Position numbers and translations under genes: made by a program. A stretch of DNA of 64,000 nt, taken from Pseudolabrys sp. Root1462. Lineage in GTDB: Bacteria; Pseudomonadota; Alphaproteobacteria; Rhizobiales; Xanthobacteraceae. This document shows positions 16,885-24,258 of the stretch, in pieces (positions within the stretch are counted from its first letter, which is position 1; the number at the start of each line of letters is the position of its first letter). A model generated the notes under the pieces. It worked only from the letters and a program-made list of their open reading frames with translations. It had not been told where the DNA came from and did not search any database. The stretch is taken from positions 2,412,609 to 2,476,608 of the forward strand of contig NZ_LMFS01000001.1 of assembly GCF_001426945.1 (NCBI RefSeq), given 5' to 3'.

Positions 16885-17835
16885 ATGAGTCACGGCTACG
16901 AGAGCGGGCGCCTGGATCTGCCTTTTGTGGGATTTTGCACGTTCGGGAAATATCCGATTTGCCAGGACTGGGACGCTATCGACGCCGATGTCGCGGTATT
17001 GGGCGCGCCTTACGATTTCGGAACGCAATGGCGCGCCGGAGCGCGCTTCGGGCCGCGCGCGATCCGCGATGCGTCGACGCTTTTCGCGTTCGGCCACTCC
17101 GGCGCCTACGATCACGAAAACGATGTCGTCTACCTGCCGGCCGACAAGACCCGCATCGTCGACATTGGCGACGCCGATATCGTCCACACCGACACGATCG
17201 GAAGCCATCGCGCAATCGAGCACGGCGTACGAAAGATTCTCTCGGCAAGGGCCATTCCGGTCGTGCTCGGCGGCGACCACTCGATCAATATTCCCTGCAT
17301 CAACGCTTTCGACGATCAGGGACCGATCCACATTATCCAGTTCGATGCTCATCTCGACTTCGTTGATGAACGCCATGGCGTGCGATACGGACACGGCAAT
17401 CCGATGCGGCGGGCCGCCGAGAAATCCTATGTTACCGGCCTTACGCAACTCGGCATCCGAAACGTGTCCTCAACCGCGCGCGAAGGCTACGATGACGCAC
17501 GGCGGATGGGTTCGGAGATTCTCAGCGTCCGCCAGATCCGCAAGCTTGGCGCCGAGGCCGTCCTTGCGCGCATTCCTGCCGGAAAGCGATATTACGTGAC
17601 AATCGATATCGACGGTTTCGATCCGTCAATCGCGCCCGGGACCGGAACGCCAAGCCACGGCGGCTTCACCTACTACGAAGTATTGGAATTGCTGGAAGGC
17701 ATTGTCCAGCGGGGCACCATTGTCGGCGTTGATCTCGTCGAGGTTGCCCCGGACTACGATCATACAGGATCAACCGCCATTCTCGCTGCCCAGATCCTGC
17801 TTAACCTGCTCGGCAGGATGCTTCATCGCCCTTAG
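16885..17835 (+). CDS. Ureohydrolase family (agmatinase/guanidino-acid hydrolase-like)
   Basis: Mn- or Ni-dependent amidinohydrolase (316 aa, normal length) that would release urea from a guanidino compound. All six metal ligands are present: His132 in LGGDHSI, Asp154, His156 and Asp158 in FDAHLDFVDE, and Asp241 and Asp243 in TIDIDGFDPS followed by PGTGTPSHGG. The substrate-loop sequence after DAHLD (DERHGVRYGHGNP) differs from the classic agmatinase and arginase loops, so the substrate may be another guanidino compound. The Shine-Dalgarno is weak. A phosphoribosyltransferase gene follows after 73 bp. Confidence 0.9.
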   Translation: MSHGYESGRLDLPFVGFCTFGKYPICQDWDAIDADVAVLGAPYDFGTQWRAGARFGPRAIRDASTLFAFGHSGAYDHENDVVYLPADKTRIVDIGDADIVHTDTIGSHRAIEHGVRKILSARAIPVVLGGDHSINIPCINAFDDQGPIHIIQFDAHLDFVDERHGVRYGHGNPMRRAAEKSYVTGLTQLGIRNVSSTAREGYDDARRMGSEILSVRQIRKLGAEAVLARIPAGKRYYVTIDIDGFDPSIAPGTGTPSHGGFTYYEVLELLEGIVQRGTIVGVDLVEVAPDYDHTGSTAILAAQILLNLLGRMLHRP

Positions 17836-17882
17836 TGCGGCCTTCGATCGTGACCTTATCGTTTGGCACAGAACCTGGACGA

Positions 17883-17900
17883 TCCAGCCTCTTAGCTGGA
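17883..17900 (+). promoter_or_regulatory. Hairpin overlapping the ribosome-binding site of the phosphoribosyltransferase gene
   Basis: TCCAGC (17883-17888) pairs with GCTGGA (17895-17900) across a 6-nt loop. The 3' arm shares bases with the Shine-Dalgarno GGAGGT (17898-17903), which is 5-6 nt before the ATG at 17909. Forming the stem would hide part of the ribosome site, so translation could depend on coupling with upstream translation or on a bound factor. Confidence 0.45.
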
Positions 17901-17908
17901 GGTGAATT

Positions 17909-18640
17909 ATGACCTCGAGTGCAGACAGCGTCTTTACCGAGGCGACAACTGACTATTGGCAAACTCTGACATCGGAGGTTCCTCCCCGGTTCTCGACAAC
18001 TCGGCCTTATCGTTTCGGCTATCCGGTCCGGCTTCCGTGCGGGCGCTTTCTCGTTCTGCCGCTGCGCCGCTTGCCGGGCGGAGATCGCGCCGTTGCGTCC
18101 CTCATCGCCAATCAAGCATCGCACGTCGTCGTCGCCGCGCTTGCCGAACACATGAGCGCGCAGGCGAAAGCCTTCGGCGCCGATGTCATCGTCGGCCTGC
18201 CTACGCTCGGCCTCGCCTTTGCCTCACTGGTGGCCGATCGCCTCGGTCATTCGCGCTATGTGCCGCTCGGCTATTCGCGCAAGTTTTGGTACGACGATGC
18301 GTTGTCGGAACCGGTCACCTCAATCACCAGCCCGGGCACGGGCAAATCATTGCGGCTGGACCCAAACCTCCTGCCCTTGATCAAGGGCAGGCGCGTAGCG
18401 TTGGTTGACGATGCCATTTCCACGGGCGCGACAGCAGTCGCAGCCGTGCGTCTGTTGCAGGCGGCCGGAGCCGAGATTGCCGGCATGGTCGTCGCAATGA
18501 AGCAGAGTAACCGCTGGGAGAAACCGGTCGACGCGCTCGCAACCCCGTTGGTCGTTCGCGCCGTCTATGGCTGTCCGCTCTTCAAGCTGAGCGATGAGGG
18601 ATGGTGGCCCATCGTCGAGACGCAGCCCGCAATTCCATAG
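17909..18640 (+). CDS. Phosphoribosyltransferase (type I PRTase fold)
   Basis: Protein of 243 aa with the PRPP-binding signature VALVDDAISTGATA at about residues 163-176, preceded by the hydrophobic strand ADVIVGLPTLGLAFA that typically forms the PPi loop. Type I PRTases transfer ribose-5-phosphate to nucleobases; some members are regulators. The hood region needed to name the base (adenine, orotate, xanthine) gave no recognisable match. Its setting among a ureohydrolase, a ring-opening amidohydrolase and a molybdenum hydroxylase suggests salvage or sensing of an N-heterocyclic base, which is inference. ATG 17909 has a good GGAGGT site. Confidence 0.82.
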   Translation: MTSSADSVFTEATTDYWQTLTSEVPPRFSTTRPYRFGYPVRLPCGRFLVLPLRRLPGGDRAVASLIANQASHVVVAALAEHMSAQAKAFGADVIVGLPTLGLAFASLVADRLGHSRYVPLGYSRKFWYDDALSEPVTSITSPGTGKSLRLDPNLLPLIKGRRVALVDDAISTGATAVAAVRLLQAAGAEIAGMVVAMKQSNRWEKPVDALATPLVVRAVYGCPLFKLSDEGWWPIVETQPAIP

Positions 18641-18790
18641 TGCGGGAGCGAAGACGCCCCGGCTTCCGCGCGGATCGACGCGATCGCGCAACCATTCAAA
18701 GGCGCGCTGTTGTCGCAAAGGGACGCTCCCGCCTTGCCGCAATTTTGCGCAGGGACGCCCTTTATTTCGACATGCGAGGCCGACCATTTT

Positions 18791-18804
18791 GTCGGTATAC
18801 TGAC
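18791..18804. promoter_or_regulatory. Palindromic operator candidate upstream of the amidohydrolase gene
   Basis: GTCGGTATACTGAC is symmetric at 12 of 14 positions (GTC-n-GTATAC-n-GAC) and lies 48 bp before the ATG at 18853. The GTATAC core is typical of GntR/FCD-type and similar operators. The overlapping TATACTGACGATT recurs in similar form at 26838-26848 and 26853-26864, suggesting a shared regulator. No regulator of that type is encoded in the window. Confidence 0.45.
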
Positions 18805-18852
18805 GATTATTCCGCTTCGCCAAACACCGGTCCTGCCGCAAAGGTTCTGGCC

Positions 18853-20118
18853 ATGAACACCGCGCCGCTTTCCTTCGATACCCTTCTTTCCGGTGGAACG
18901 GTCATCGACCCGGTCACGGGAGTGAACGGTCGCTATGACGTCGCCATCATCGGCGGGAAGATTGCCGCCATCGAGCCCGATCTTTCGCGGAGGCCGGCGC
19001 GCGAAACGATCGACGTCACGGGAAAGCTGGTCATCGCCGGGATGATCGACACGCATGCCCATGTATATGAGCACGTAACCGGCAAGTTCGGCCTTAACCC
19101 CGACATGGTCGGCGTGCGTTCGGGCGTCACCACGCTGATCGACCAGGGCGGTCCGAGCTGCATGACCATCGGCGGCTTCCGCAATTACCTGGTCAACACG
19201 GCGGAAAGCCGCCTGCTCTGCTTTATCTCGTGCTACCTCGTCGGCGGCCTTGAAGGACATCTATACCCGGACCTTTATGGCCCGAATGGCGTCAACGTCG
19301 AGCACACGGTTCGCGTCGCCAAGGAAAATCTCGACATCGTGCGCGGCATCAAGGCCCATGCCGAGATCGGCGGCCAATCACGCTGGGGCCTGGAGGTCAT
19401 CAAGACCGGGCGCAACATCGCCGACCAAACCGGTCTGCCGCTGTATATCCATTTGGGCCAACTGTGGCCCAGCCTCGAAGAAGGCCCCGTGCCGGACGCC
19501 GATGAACTCATCCGCGAACTGGTGCCGATCATGAAGCCCGGCGATGTGCTGGCGCATCCGTTCACCCGTCACCCCGGCGGCTTCGTCTCCAAGGAAGGCG
19601 AGGTACATCCGATCGTATTCGAAGCGATCGAGCGCGGCGTGCGGGTCGATGTCGGTCATGGATCGCATTTCAGCTTCGAAGTTGCCAAGCGGGTACTCGA
19701 TGCCGGCGTGCGGCCGTTTACGCTCGGCGCCGACCTGCACGGCTACAATGTCCGAATTCCGTCGGCGACCGACGCCGGCGAGCGCGAGTCAAACCCGTTC
19801 TTCGGCATCGCCCCGTTCAGCCTGACCATCGCCATGACGGAACTGCTGGCACTCGGCATGACGATCGAGGAGATCGTCGCCACGGTGACCTCCAACCCGG
19901 CGATCATGGTGCGGATGCAGGATCAGATCGGCGCGCTCAAAGTCGGCCGCGATGCCGACGTCAGCGTGCTGGAAATTCTCGACGGCAAGTTCAAGCTGTC
20001 CGACAATAGCGGCGTCGAGGTGGTGTCGGACAAGCTCATTCGACCCGTGTTCTGCCTGCGCGACGGCGTGCGGCACGACAGCAACTCGCCCCTGATCCCG
20101 GACGCCATCGCAGCTTGA
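18853..20118 (+). CDS. Binuclear amidohydrolase (dihydroorotase/deacetylase-like metallohydrolase)
   Basis: Amidohydrolase-superfamily enzyme (421 aa). Ligands for a two-metal centre are visible: His68 and His70 in MIDTHAHVYEH, Lys167 in RGIKAHAEIG (probable carboxylated lysine), His200 in LPLYIHLG, His235 in DVLAHPFTRH, and Asp294 in TLGADLHGYN. The pattern resembles the amidohydrolase/deacetylase group near dihydroorotase, which hydrolyses cyclic or N-acyl amides. The start at 18853 (MNTAPLSF) has AAAGG 8-9 nt upstream; the frame is open for 250 bp further upstream but that part overlaps the PRTase gene and is not protein-like. It is convergent with the DUF1116 gene (22-bp gap). Confidence 0.87.
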   Translation: MNTAPLSFDTLLSGGTVIDPVTGVNGRYDVAIIGGKIAAIEPDLSRRPARETIDVTGKLVIAGMIDTHAHVYEHVTGKFGLNPDMVGVRSGVTTLIDQGGPSCMTIGGFRNYLVNTAESRLLCFISCYLVGGLEGHLYPDLYGPNGVNVEHTVRVAKENLDIVRGIKAHAEIGGQSRWGLEVIKTGRNIADQTGLPLYIHLGQLWPSLEEGPVPDADELIRELVPIMKPGDVLAHPFTRHPGGFVSKEGEVHPIVFEAIERGVRVDVGHGSHFSFEVAKRVLDAGVRPFTLGADLHGYNVRIPSATDAGERESNPFFGIAPFSLTIAMTELLALGMTIEEIVATVTSNPAIMVRMQDQIGALKVGRDADVSVLEILDGKFKLSDNSGVEVVSDKLIRPVFCLRDGVRHDSNSPLIPDAIAA

Positions 20119-20140
20119 GCCGACGGCTTGGCCGGCGCGT

Positions 20141-21289
20141 CTAGCGGCCGGTCGGCCACGGCGAAATACCGCGTCCGACGAGCCCGGCCTCGCCGTCGGC
20201 ATCGACCGCGGCGAGCATGACGCCACGCGCGGGACCCGTCGCATCGATATCGAGGCCGAGCTTAAGGTCGAGCGGGAATGCAGGATGAGAGCCGATGAAC
20301 GCGGTACTGGCGGTTGCGTCGAAATAGCTTTCCGGCACATGACCGCGCAAAACCGCGATCATAACCGGCGCATGGCGCAAGGCCGCCGCGCCGAACCCGC
20401 AGGCATCGATCACCGCGCTATCGCCGATCGCCGGCAGAAAGCGGCGGCCGGTCGTATGCGGAAAGTGCGGACCGACGGGAGCTGCTGCGGCCGCGGTCTG
20501 CCAGATGCCGCACGCGCTTGCGAGCTGCCAACCGAAACGGATCCCGTTGCCGCCTGTTGCCGTGACCAGACGGCTTCCTTCGACGCCGTCGCCGGCGGCA
20601 ATCATGACGGCGCACGCCGCCATGATGACATTGAGGACGAACTGGTTCGCCAGCGAAAGATAATCGTCCGCCTCACCCGACAGCCGCGGGGCGAGCACGT
20701 CGGCCAATGCGGAATTCGCCGCCGACACCCGGCCATGCAAGTCATCCCCGCCGACAAGCCCCGCCTTCATGATCGGCAGAACTGGAACGGCGTCCCGCAA
20801 GGCGTCACCCAAAGCCTGACCGATCCGCGCGAGCAGAGCCAGCCGCGCGAACTGTCCTTCGTGGCGCGCTCCGAAACGCAGCGCCCCAGGCGGCGGACCG
20901 TCATTGACGGGGGTATAGCGTGGCGACACGTGACCAGCCGCGTCAGACACGCAAAGAGCCGGCATCGACGGCGACACCACGAATGCGAGCGGCGTTACGA
21001 CGGCATGATCTTGCGCCGGCGCCAACCGGATGTCGCCGGACGTGATCGCCCTTCGCGCCGCCGTGAAATCCCCAGCCCAGCCTTCGAATTGAGCCGCCGC
21101 CGCCGCGCTGTTGAGGACTGGAGCCGGAATAGCTTCGCCTTTGTGGAACGGCGGACCGGCGTGCAATAGCGTCTTGTCCGGCAGAGCGACAAACGAGCCA
21201 AGCGCCGCGCAACCTTCAAGCTGCGGCACGGCCGCCAACAGGCGCTCGAAGGATGCGTGCGTTGCACGATCGGACGAAAACGAGTTCAT
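20141..21289 (-). CDS. DUF1116 family protein (YlbE/AllG-like), solitary
   Basis: Protein of 382 aa recognisable as DUF1116 by GDDLHGRVSAANSALADVLA (residues 181-200), SLANQFVLNVIMAACAVMIA, SRLVTATGGNGIRFGWQLAS and AIGDSAVIDACGFGAAALRH. In E. coli-type clusters AllG (YlbE) works with AllF (FdrA) and AllH (YlbF) as oxamate carbamoyltransferase at the end of allantoin fermentation. Neither partner is in the window, and the protein is somewhat shorter than typical AllG. It probably handles a carbamoyl transfer or related reaction of the local pathway. It starts 24 bp from the divergent Rieske gene. Confidence 0.83.
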   Translation of the reverse strand: MNSFSSDRATHASFERLLAAVPQLEGCAALGSFVALPDKTLLHAGPPFHKGEAIPAPVLNSAAAAAQFEGWAGDFTAARRAITSGDIRLAPAQDHAVVTPLAFVVSPSMPALCVSDAAGHVSPRYTPVNDGPPPGALRFGARHEGQFARLALLARIGQALGDALRDAVPVLPIMKAGLVGGDDLHGRVSAANSALADVLAPRLSGEADDYLSLANQFVLNVIMAACAVMIAAGDGVEGSRLVTATGGNGIRFGWQLASACGIWQTAAAAAPVGPHFPHTTGRRFLPAIGDSAVIDACGFGAAALRHAPVMIAVLRGHVPESYFDATASTAFIGSHPAFPLDLKLGLDIDATGPARGVMLAAVDADGEAGLVGRGISPWPTGR

Positions 21290-21313
21290 CGGCTTGTTCT
21301 AAAGGAAGCAGAA

Positions 21314-21709
21314 TTGACCACGACCACCCCTCCCTATCGGCCTCGCTTCGTCGCGGTTGCCAGGCGCGACGCACTCCGGGACGGCGGCTTTCTTCGCGTC
21401 ATGCTCGAAAGCCATGCGCTCGTGCTGGCGCGCCGCGGCGATGCCGTTTACGCCTTTCAAGGCACCTGCCCGCACGAAAAGGCCGATTTGTCTCATGGCC
21501 GCATTGAAGATGACCGGCTGATATGTCCGCGTCATCTGGCCTCTTTTTCGCTCAGCGACGGCGCGGTCTCCGCTGGCTGGAAAAATGTCCCGGCGCTGAA
21601 GCTTTATCCGGCCCGTATCCAGGACGATGACATCGCGGTTGATGCGACCGCCGTCGAAAGCAATCCGCCCGGCGGAAGCCGCAAGATTTGGGATCTCAGC
21701 AACCGTTGA
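21314..21709 (+). CDS. Rieske [2Fe-2S] ferredoxin-like protein
   Basis: Single-domain Rieske protein (131 aa). The two cluster motifs are CPH (Cys52, His54 in GTCPHEKADLSHG) and CPRH (Cys71, His74 in LICPRHLASF). It could pass electrons to an oxygenase or be part of a redox chain. I choose the TTG at 21314 as start because AAAGGAAG lies 5-7 nt before it; an in-frame ATG at 21257 would lie inside the divergent DUF1116 gene. No Rieske oxygenase alpha subunit is nearby. The adjacent molybdenum hydroxylase operon is a possible but unproven partner. Confidence 0.82.
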   Translation: MTTTTPPYRPRFVAVARRDALRDGGFLRVMLESHALVLARRGDAVYAFQGTCPHEKADLSHGRIEDDRLICPRHLASFSLSDGAVSAGWKNVPALKLYPARIQDDDIAVDATAVESNPPGGSRKIWDLSNR

Positions 21710-21731
21710 CGCCGGAGCCAGGCCGACCATG

Positions 21732-22241
21732 TCAGCGCAAGCCCATCGGGGTGCGACTGACGTCGTTGTTATACTCGACCAGATGGGCAAGATCGCGCAT
21801 GAACCGGGCGCGTGCCGTCGGGCTCAGCGCCGCCAAGGTCCGCTCATGCGCGCGTGCGGCGCCGGCGTCGATACGCAGCAGCAGGGCCCGGCCGGTCTCG
21901 GTCAGAGACACGACCTTCATCCGCTTGTCGCGCGGCGACATCCGACGCTTGACCATCCGCTGACGCTCGAGACGGGCGAGCACATCCGCCACATTGGTGG
22001 TGTCCAAGCCGACAGCGCTCGACAGCGCGATCTGTTCCGCGGTCCCCATATGCTCAAGCGCCGTCAGGATGCTGTATTGCACGGGCGTGATGCTCTCAGC
22101 CGCGCATTCTTCCATGAACAGAGCAACGTGGATCTGGTGCAAGCGGCGAATCAGGAACCCGGGCCGCGCCTGCAACGGCTTGCCGTGCCAATCCTCGCCA
22201 GTCGATTCAACACGGCGTTTCTCTTTGCTATTTTGCAGCAT
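21732..22241 (-). CDS. MarR-family transcriptional regulator
   Basis: Winged-helix regulator (169 aa). The recognition region is in TAEQIALSSAVGLDTTNVAD followed by VLARLERQRMVKRRM, and the wing is SPRDKRMKVVSLTETGRAL (about 101-119). It is the last gene of the minus-strand operon coxL-coxM-coxSG-marR, 32 bp after coxSG, and most likely autoregulates that operon in response to an aromatic or heterocyclic ligand. It is convergent with the Rieske gene (22-bp gap). Confidence 0.88.
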   Translation of the reverse strand: MLQNSKEKRRVESTGEDWHGKPLQARPGFLIRRLHQIHVALFMEECAAESITPVQYSILTALEHMGTAEQIALSSAVGLDTTNVADVLARLERQRMVKRRMSPRDKRMKVVSLTETGRALLLRIDAGAARAHERTLAALSPTARARFMRDLAHLVEYNNDVSRTPMGLR

Positions 22242-22273
22242 GATGTCTCATTGCTCGAGCCGTCAGCGCCCCG

Positions 22274-23431
22274 CTATGTCCGGTCATTGAAAAACAGCCG
22301 GCGCAACATCGCAAGCAACGTCCCCAGAACCAACCCGCCGCCTCCGACCGGGGCCGACGCGATGACAGTCTCGCCCTCGCTCGCAAGCGCCAGATTTTTC
22401 GCAAAGTCGCCCAGCAAGACGTCCACCACATGAGTAACAACGGCAGGCCGCCCGAACTGCGCCAGCGGTCCGCTCAACTTATAGGTCATGTCGATGTCGA
22501 GCTTTGAGCCCTGATTTCCCGCCGCCAACGCTCTGAATTCAATGACGCCATCGGCGCGCGAACGGCTGATGCCGTCGCCGCCGGCGCCGCGGACCGTGCC
22601 GCTGCATGAGGCCACATCGTAGCTGACCTGCGCCGCTCCGGTAAAACGCGCCCGCATCGGTCCGATGGCCACCGCGAATGCGCCGAGAACGGAGCCGTCC
22701 TCCCTGACTTCCTCAATGCTCGCGCCGGGCAGGCATTTCGCAACGGTGTCGATATCGTGCAGGGTCGTCCACAACCGGTCTACCGGCACCGGCACGAAAA
22801 CTGCGCGCGACAGCGTGATGCCGCCATCAATGCGGGCCGGCAACGGAATTAGACCGGTCGATCGACCCCGGTGTCCGTCATCGGTGTCGATCTTTGCCGC
22901 CACATTCCATCCGGTCGTTGTCACCTGAGCCGATCGCGCGCTCCGCTTCGTAGTAACGGTTCTGGCATGCGGACCATGGGCCAGGACGTCGCGGATAGCC
23001 GCGACGATGCCGACATAACCGGTGCAGCGGCACAGATTTCCGGAGAGTTCTTCGCGAACGCGCGCCTCGTCCGCGTTCGGCAATCGCGTCACAATGTCAT
23101 AGGCAGTCGCCAGCATACCCGGCGTGCAATAGCCGCATTGCAAAGCGTGATGGCGACTGAAGGCATGGCGCAGGAGGTCCATGACGGGATCGTCATCGAA
23201 GGATTCCACCGTGCGTACATCCGCGCCAGAACAGGCGACCGCAAAACTGAGGCAGGAGCGGACCGGCCTGCCGTCAACGATCATTGTGCATGCGCCGCAG
23301 ACGCCGTGTTCGCAGCCTAGATGCGTACCGGTCAGATTGAGGCTCTCCCGCACGAAATCGGCAAGGTGAGTGCGTGGCGCGACATCCGCAGTTACTTCGG
23401 TGCCGTTGACGCGCAGGGTGACAGCGTTCAT
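22274..23431 (-). CDS. Fusion: xanthine-dehydrogenase-type [2Fe-2S] subunit (CoxS) + CoxG SRPBCC domain
   Basis: Two domains in one 385-aa chain. Residues 1-160 are a CoxS iron-sulfur subunit: Cys40, 45, 48 and 60 (HLGCEHGVCGAC) bind the plant-type cluster, and Cys99, 102, 134 and 136 (CGYCTPG and CRCTGY) bind the second. After a linker, residues about 195-345 are a CoxG-type SRPBCC domain with VPVDRLWTTLHDIDTVAKCL and PGASIEEVR. A hydrophobic C-terminal tail near 355-378 resembles the CoxG membrane anchor. CoxG is usually a separate gene. The fusion would tether the hydroxylase, or its maturation factor, to the membrane. It overlaps coxM by 4 bp. Confidence 0.9.
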   Translation of the reverse strand: MNAVTLRVNGTEVTADVAPRTHLADFVRESLNLTGTHLGCEHGVCGACTMIVDGRPVRSCLSFAVACSGADVRTVESFDDDPVMDLLRHAFSRHHALQCGYCTPGMLATAYDIVTRLPNADEARVREELSGNLCRCTGYVGIVAAIRDVLAHGPHARTVTTKRSARSAQVTTTGWNVAAKIDTDDGHRGRSTGLIPLPARIDGGITLSRAVFVPVPVDRLWTTLHDIDTVAKCLPGASIEEVREDGSVLGAFAVAIGPMRARFTGAAQVSYDVASCSGTVRGAGGDGISRSRADGVIEFRALAAGNQGSKLDIDMTYKLSGPLAQFGRPAVVTHVVDVLLGDFAKNLALASEGETVIASAPVGGGGLVLGTLLAMLRRLFFNDRT

Positions 23432-24258
23432 GACCCTCCTCCCGGCTTCCCATCGGAAGTCGCCAGCGCTATCGCGCGCCGCAACGCCGCGATGTGCAAC
23501 GTCCGCGCTTCATCGGACAGATGCGGGGCGGCTTGTGTGACTACGTCGGCAAGCGATCGCCGTCCCTGCAAAATCGCCAACGGATCGTCCAGCAGCACAG
23601 GCGGCCGCTCAATCGCGCCCAACAGAATGCGCGTCTCCCGCCGTTCCGGATCCCGTAAGACGGCAGCGCTGGCCTTGGCGAAATCGCCAGCCTTGAGGCA
23701 GAATTTCCAGTAGCTCCATCGCGCCGTGGCGCGGCGCTTGAGCACACGCACACCGGCAACCACCTCGTCATGCGCGAGCACGGTCGCGAACGGTCCGGTG
23801 AAAAAGTCGCATAGCGCCACGGTCCGCACTGCGCTACCGCGCGCCACAACGACATGCGCGCCAAGCGCGGTCAAGACATTGACCCAGTCGGCCGCCGGAT
23901 CCGCATGGACCAGGCTGCCGGCAATGGTGCCGCGGTTACGTACCGCGCGATAGGCGATCCGGCGCGCGACGGCCGCAAGCCATCCCGGCGTTGCGTCCGG
24001 CACGTCGCCGTCTTCGATTTCGGCATGGGTCACGGCGCCACCGTAAAAAATGGCATCGCCCTCGTCGCGCGCGGTTCGCATATCGCTTGCGCGCGACACA
24101 TCGACCAGAGCGGACGGCCGAGCCAGACGCAAATTCAGCATCGGGCCGAGGGACTGGCCGCCGGCGATCGGCTTGGCGTCGTCAGCCACCTGCGCCAGCA
24201 GCGCGCTCGCGGCAGCCGAACTGGCCGCGGCGGCATATTCGAAACGCACGGGTTTCAA
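23428..24258 (-). CDS. Molybdenum hydroxylase FAD-binding subunit (CoxM-like)
   Basis: Medium subunit (276 aa, usual length). FAD-binding motifs are AKPIAGGQSLGPMLNLRLA near residues 28-46 and RNRGTIAGSLVHADPAADW near 91-110. It moves electrons from the iron-sulfur subunit to the acceptor. The start is a TTG at 24258 that overlaps the coxL stop (TTGA), so translation is coupled; the next gene overlaps by ATGA. The order large-medium-small differs from the classic coxMSL order. Confidence 0.92.
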   Translation of the reverse strand: MKPVRFEYAAAASSAAASALLAQVADDAKPIAGGQSLGPMLNLRLARPSALVDVSRASDMRTARDEGDAIFYGGAVTHAEIEDGDVPDATPGWLAAVARRIAYRAVRNRGTIAGSLVHADPAADWVNVLTALGAHVVVARGSAVRTVALCDFFTGPFATVLAHDEVVAGVRVLKRRATARWSYWKFCLKAGDFAKASAAVLRDPERRETRILLGAIERPPVLLDDPLAILQGRRSLADVVTQAAPHLSDEARTLHIAALRRAIALATSDGKPGGGS

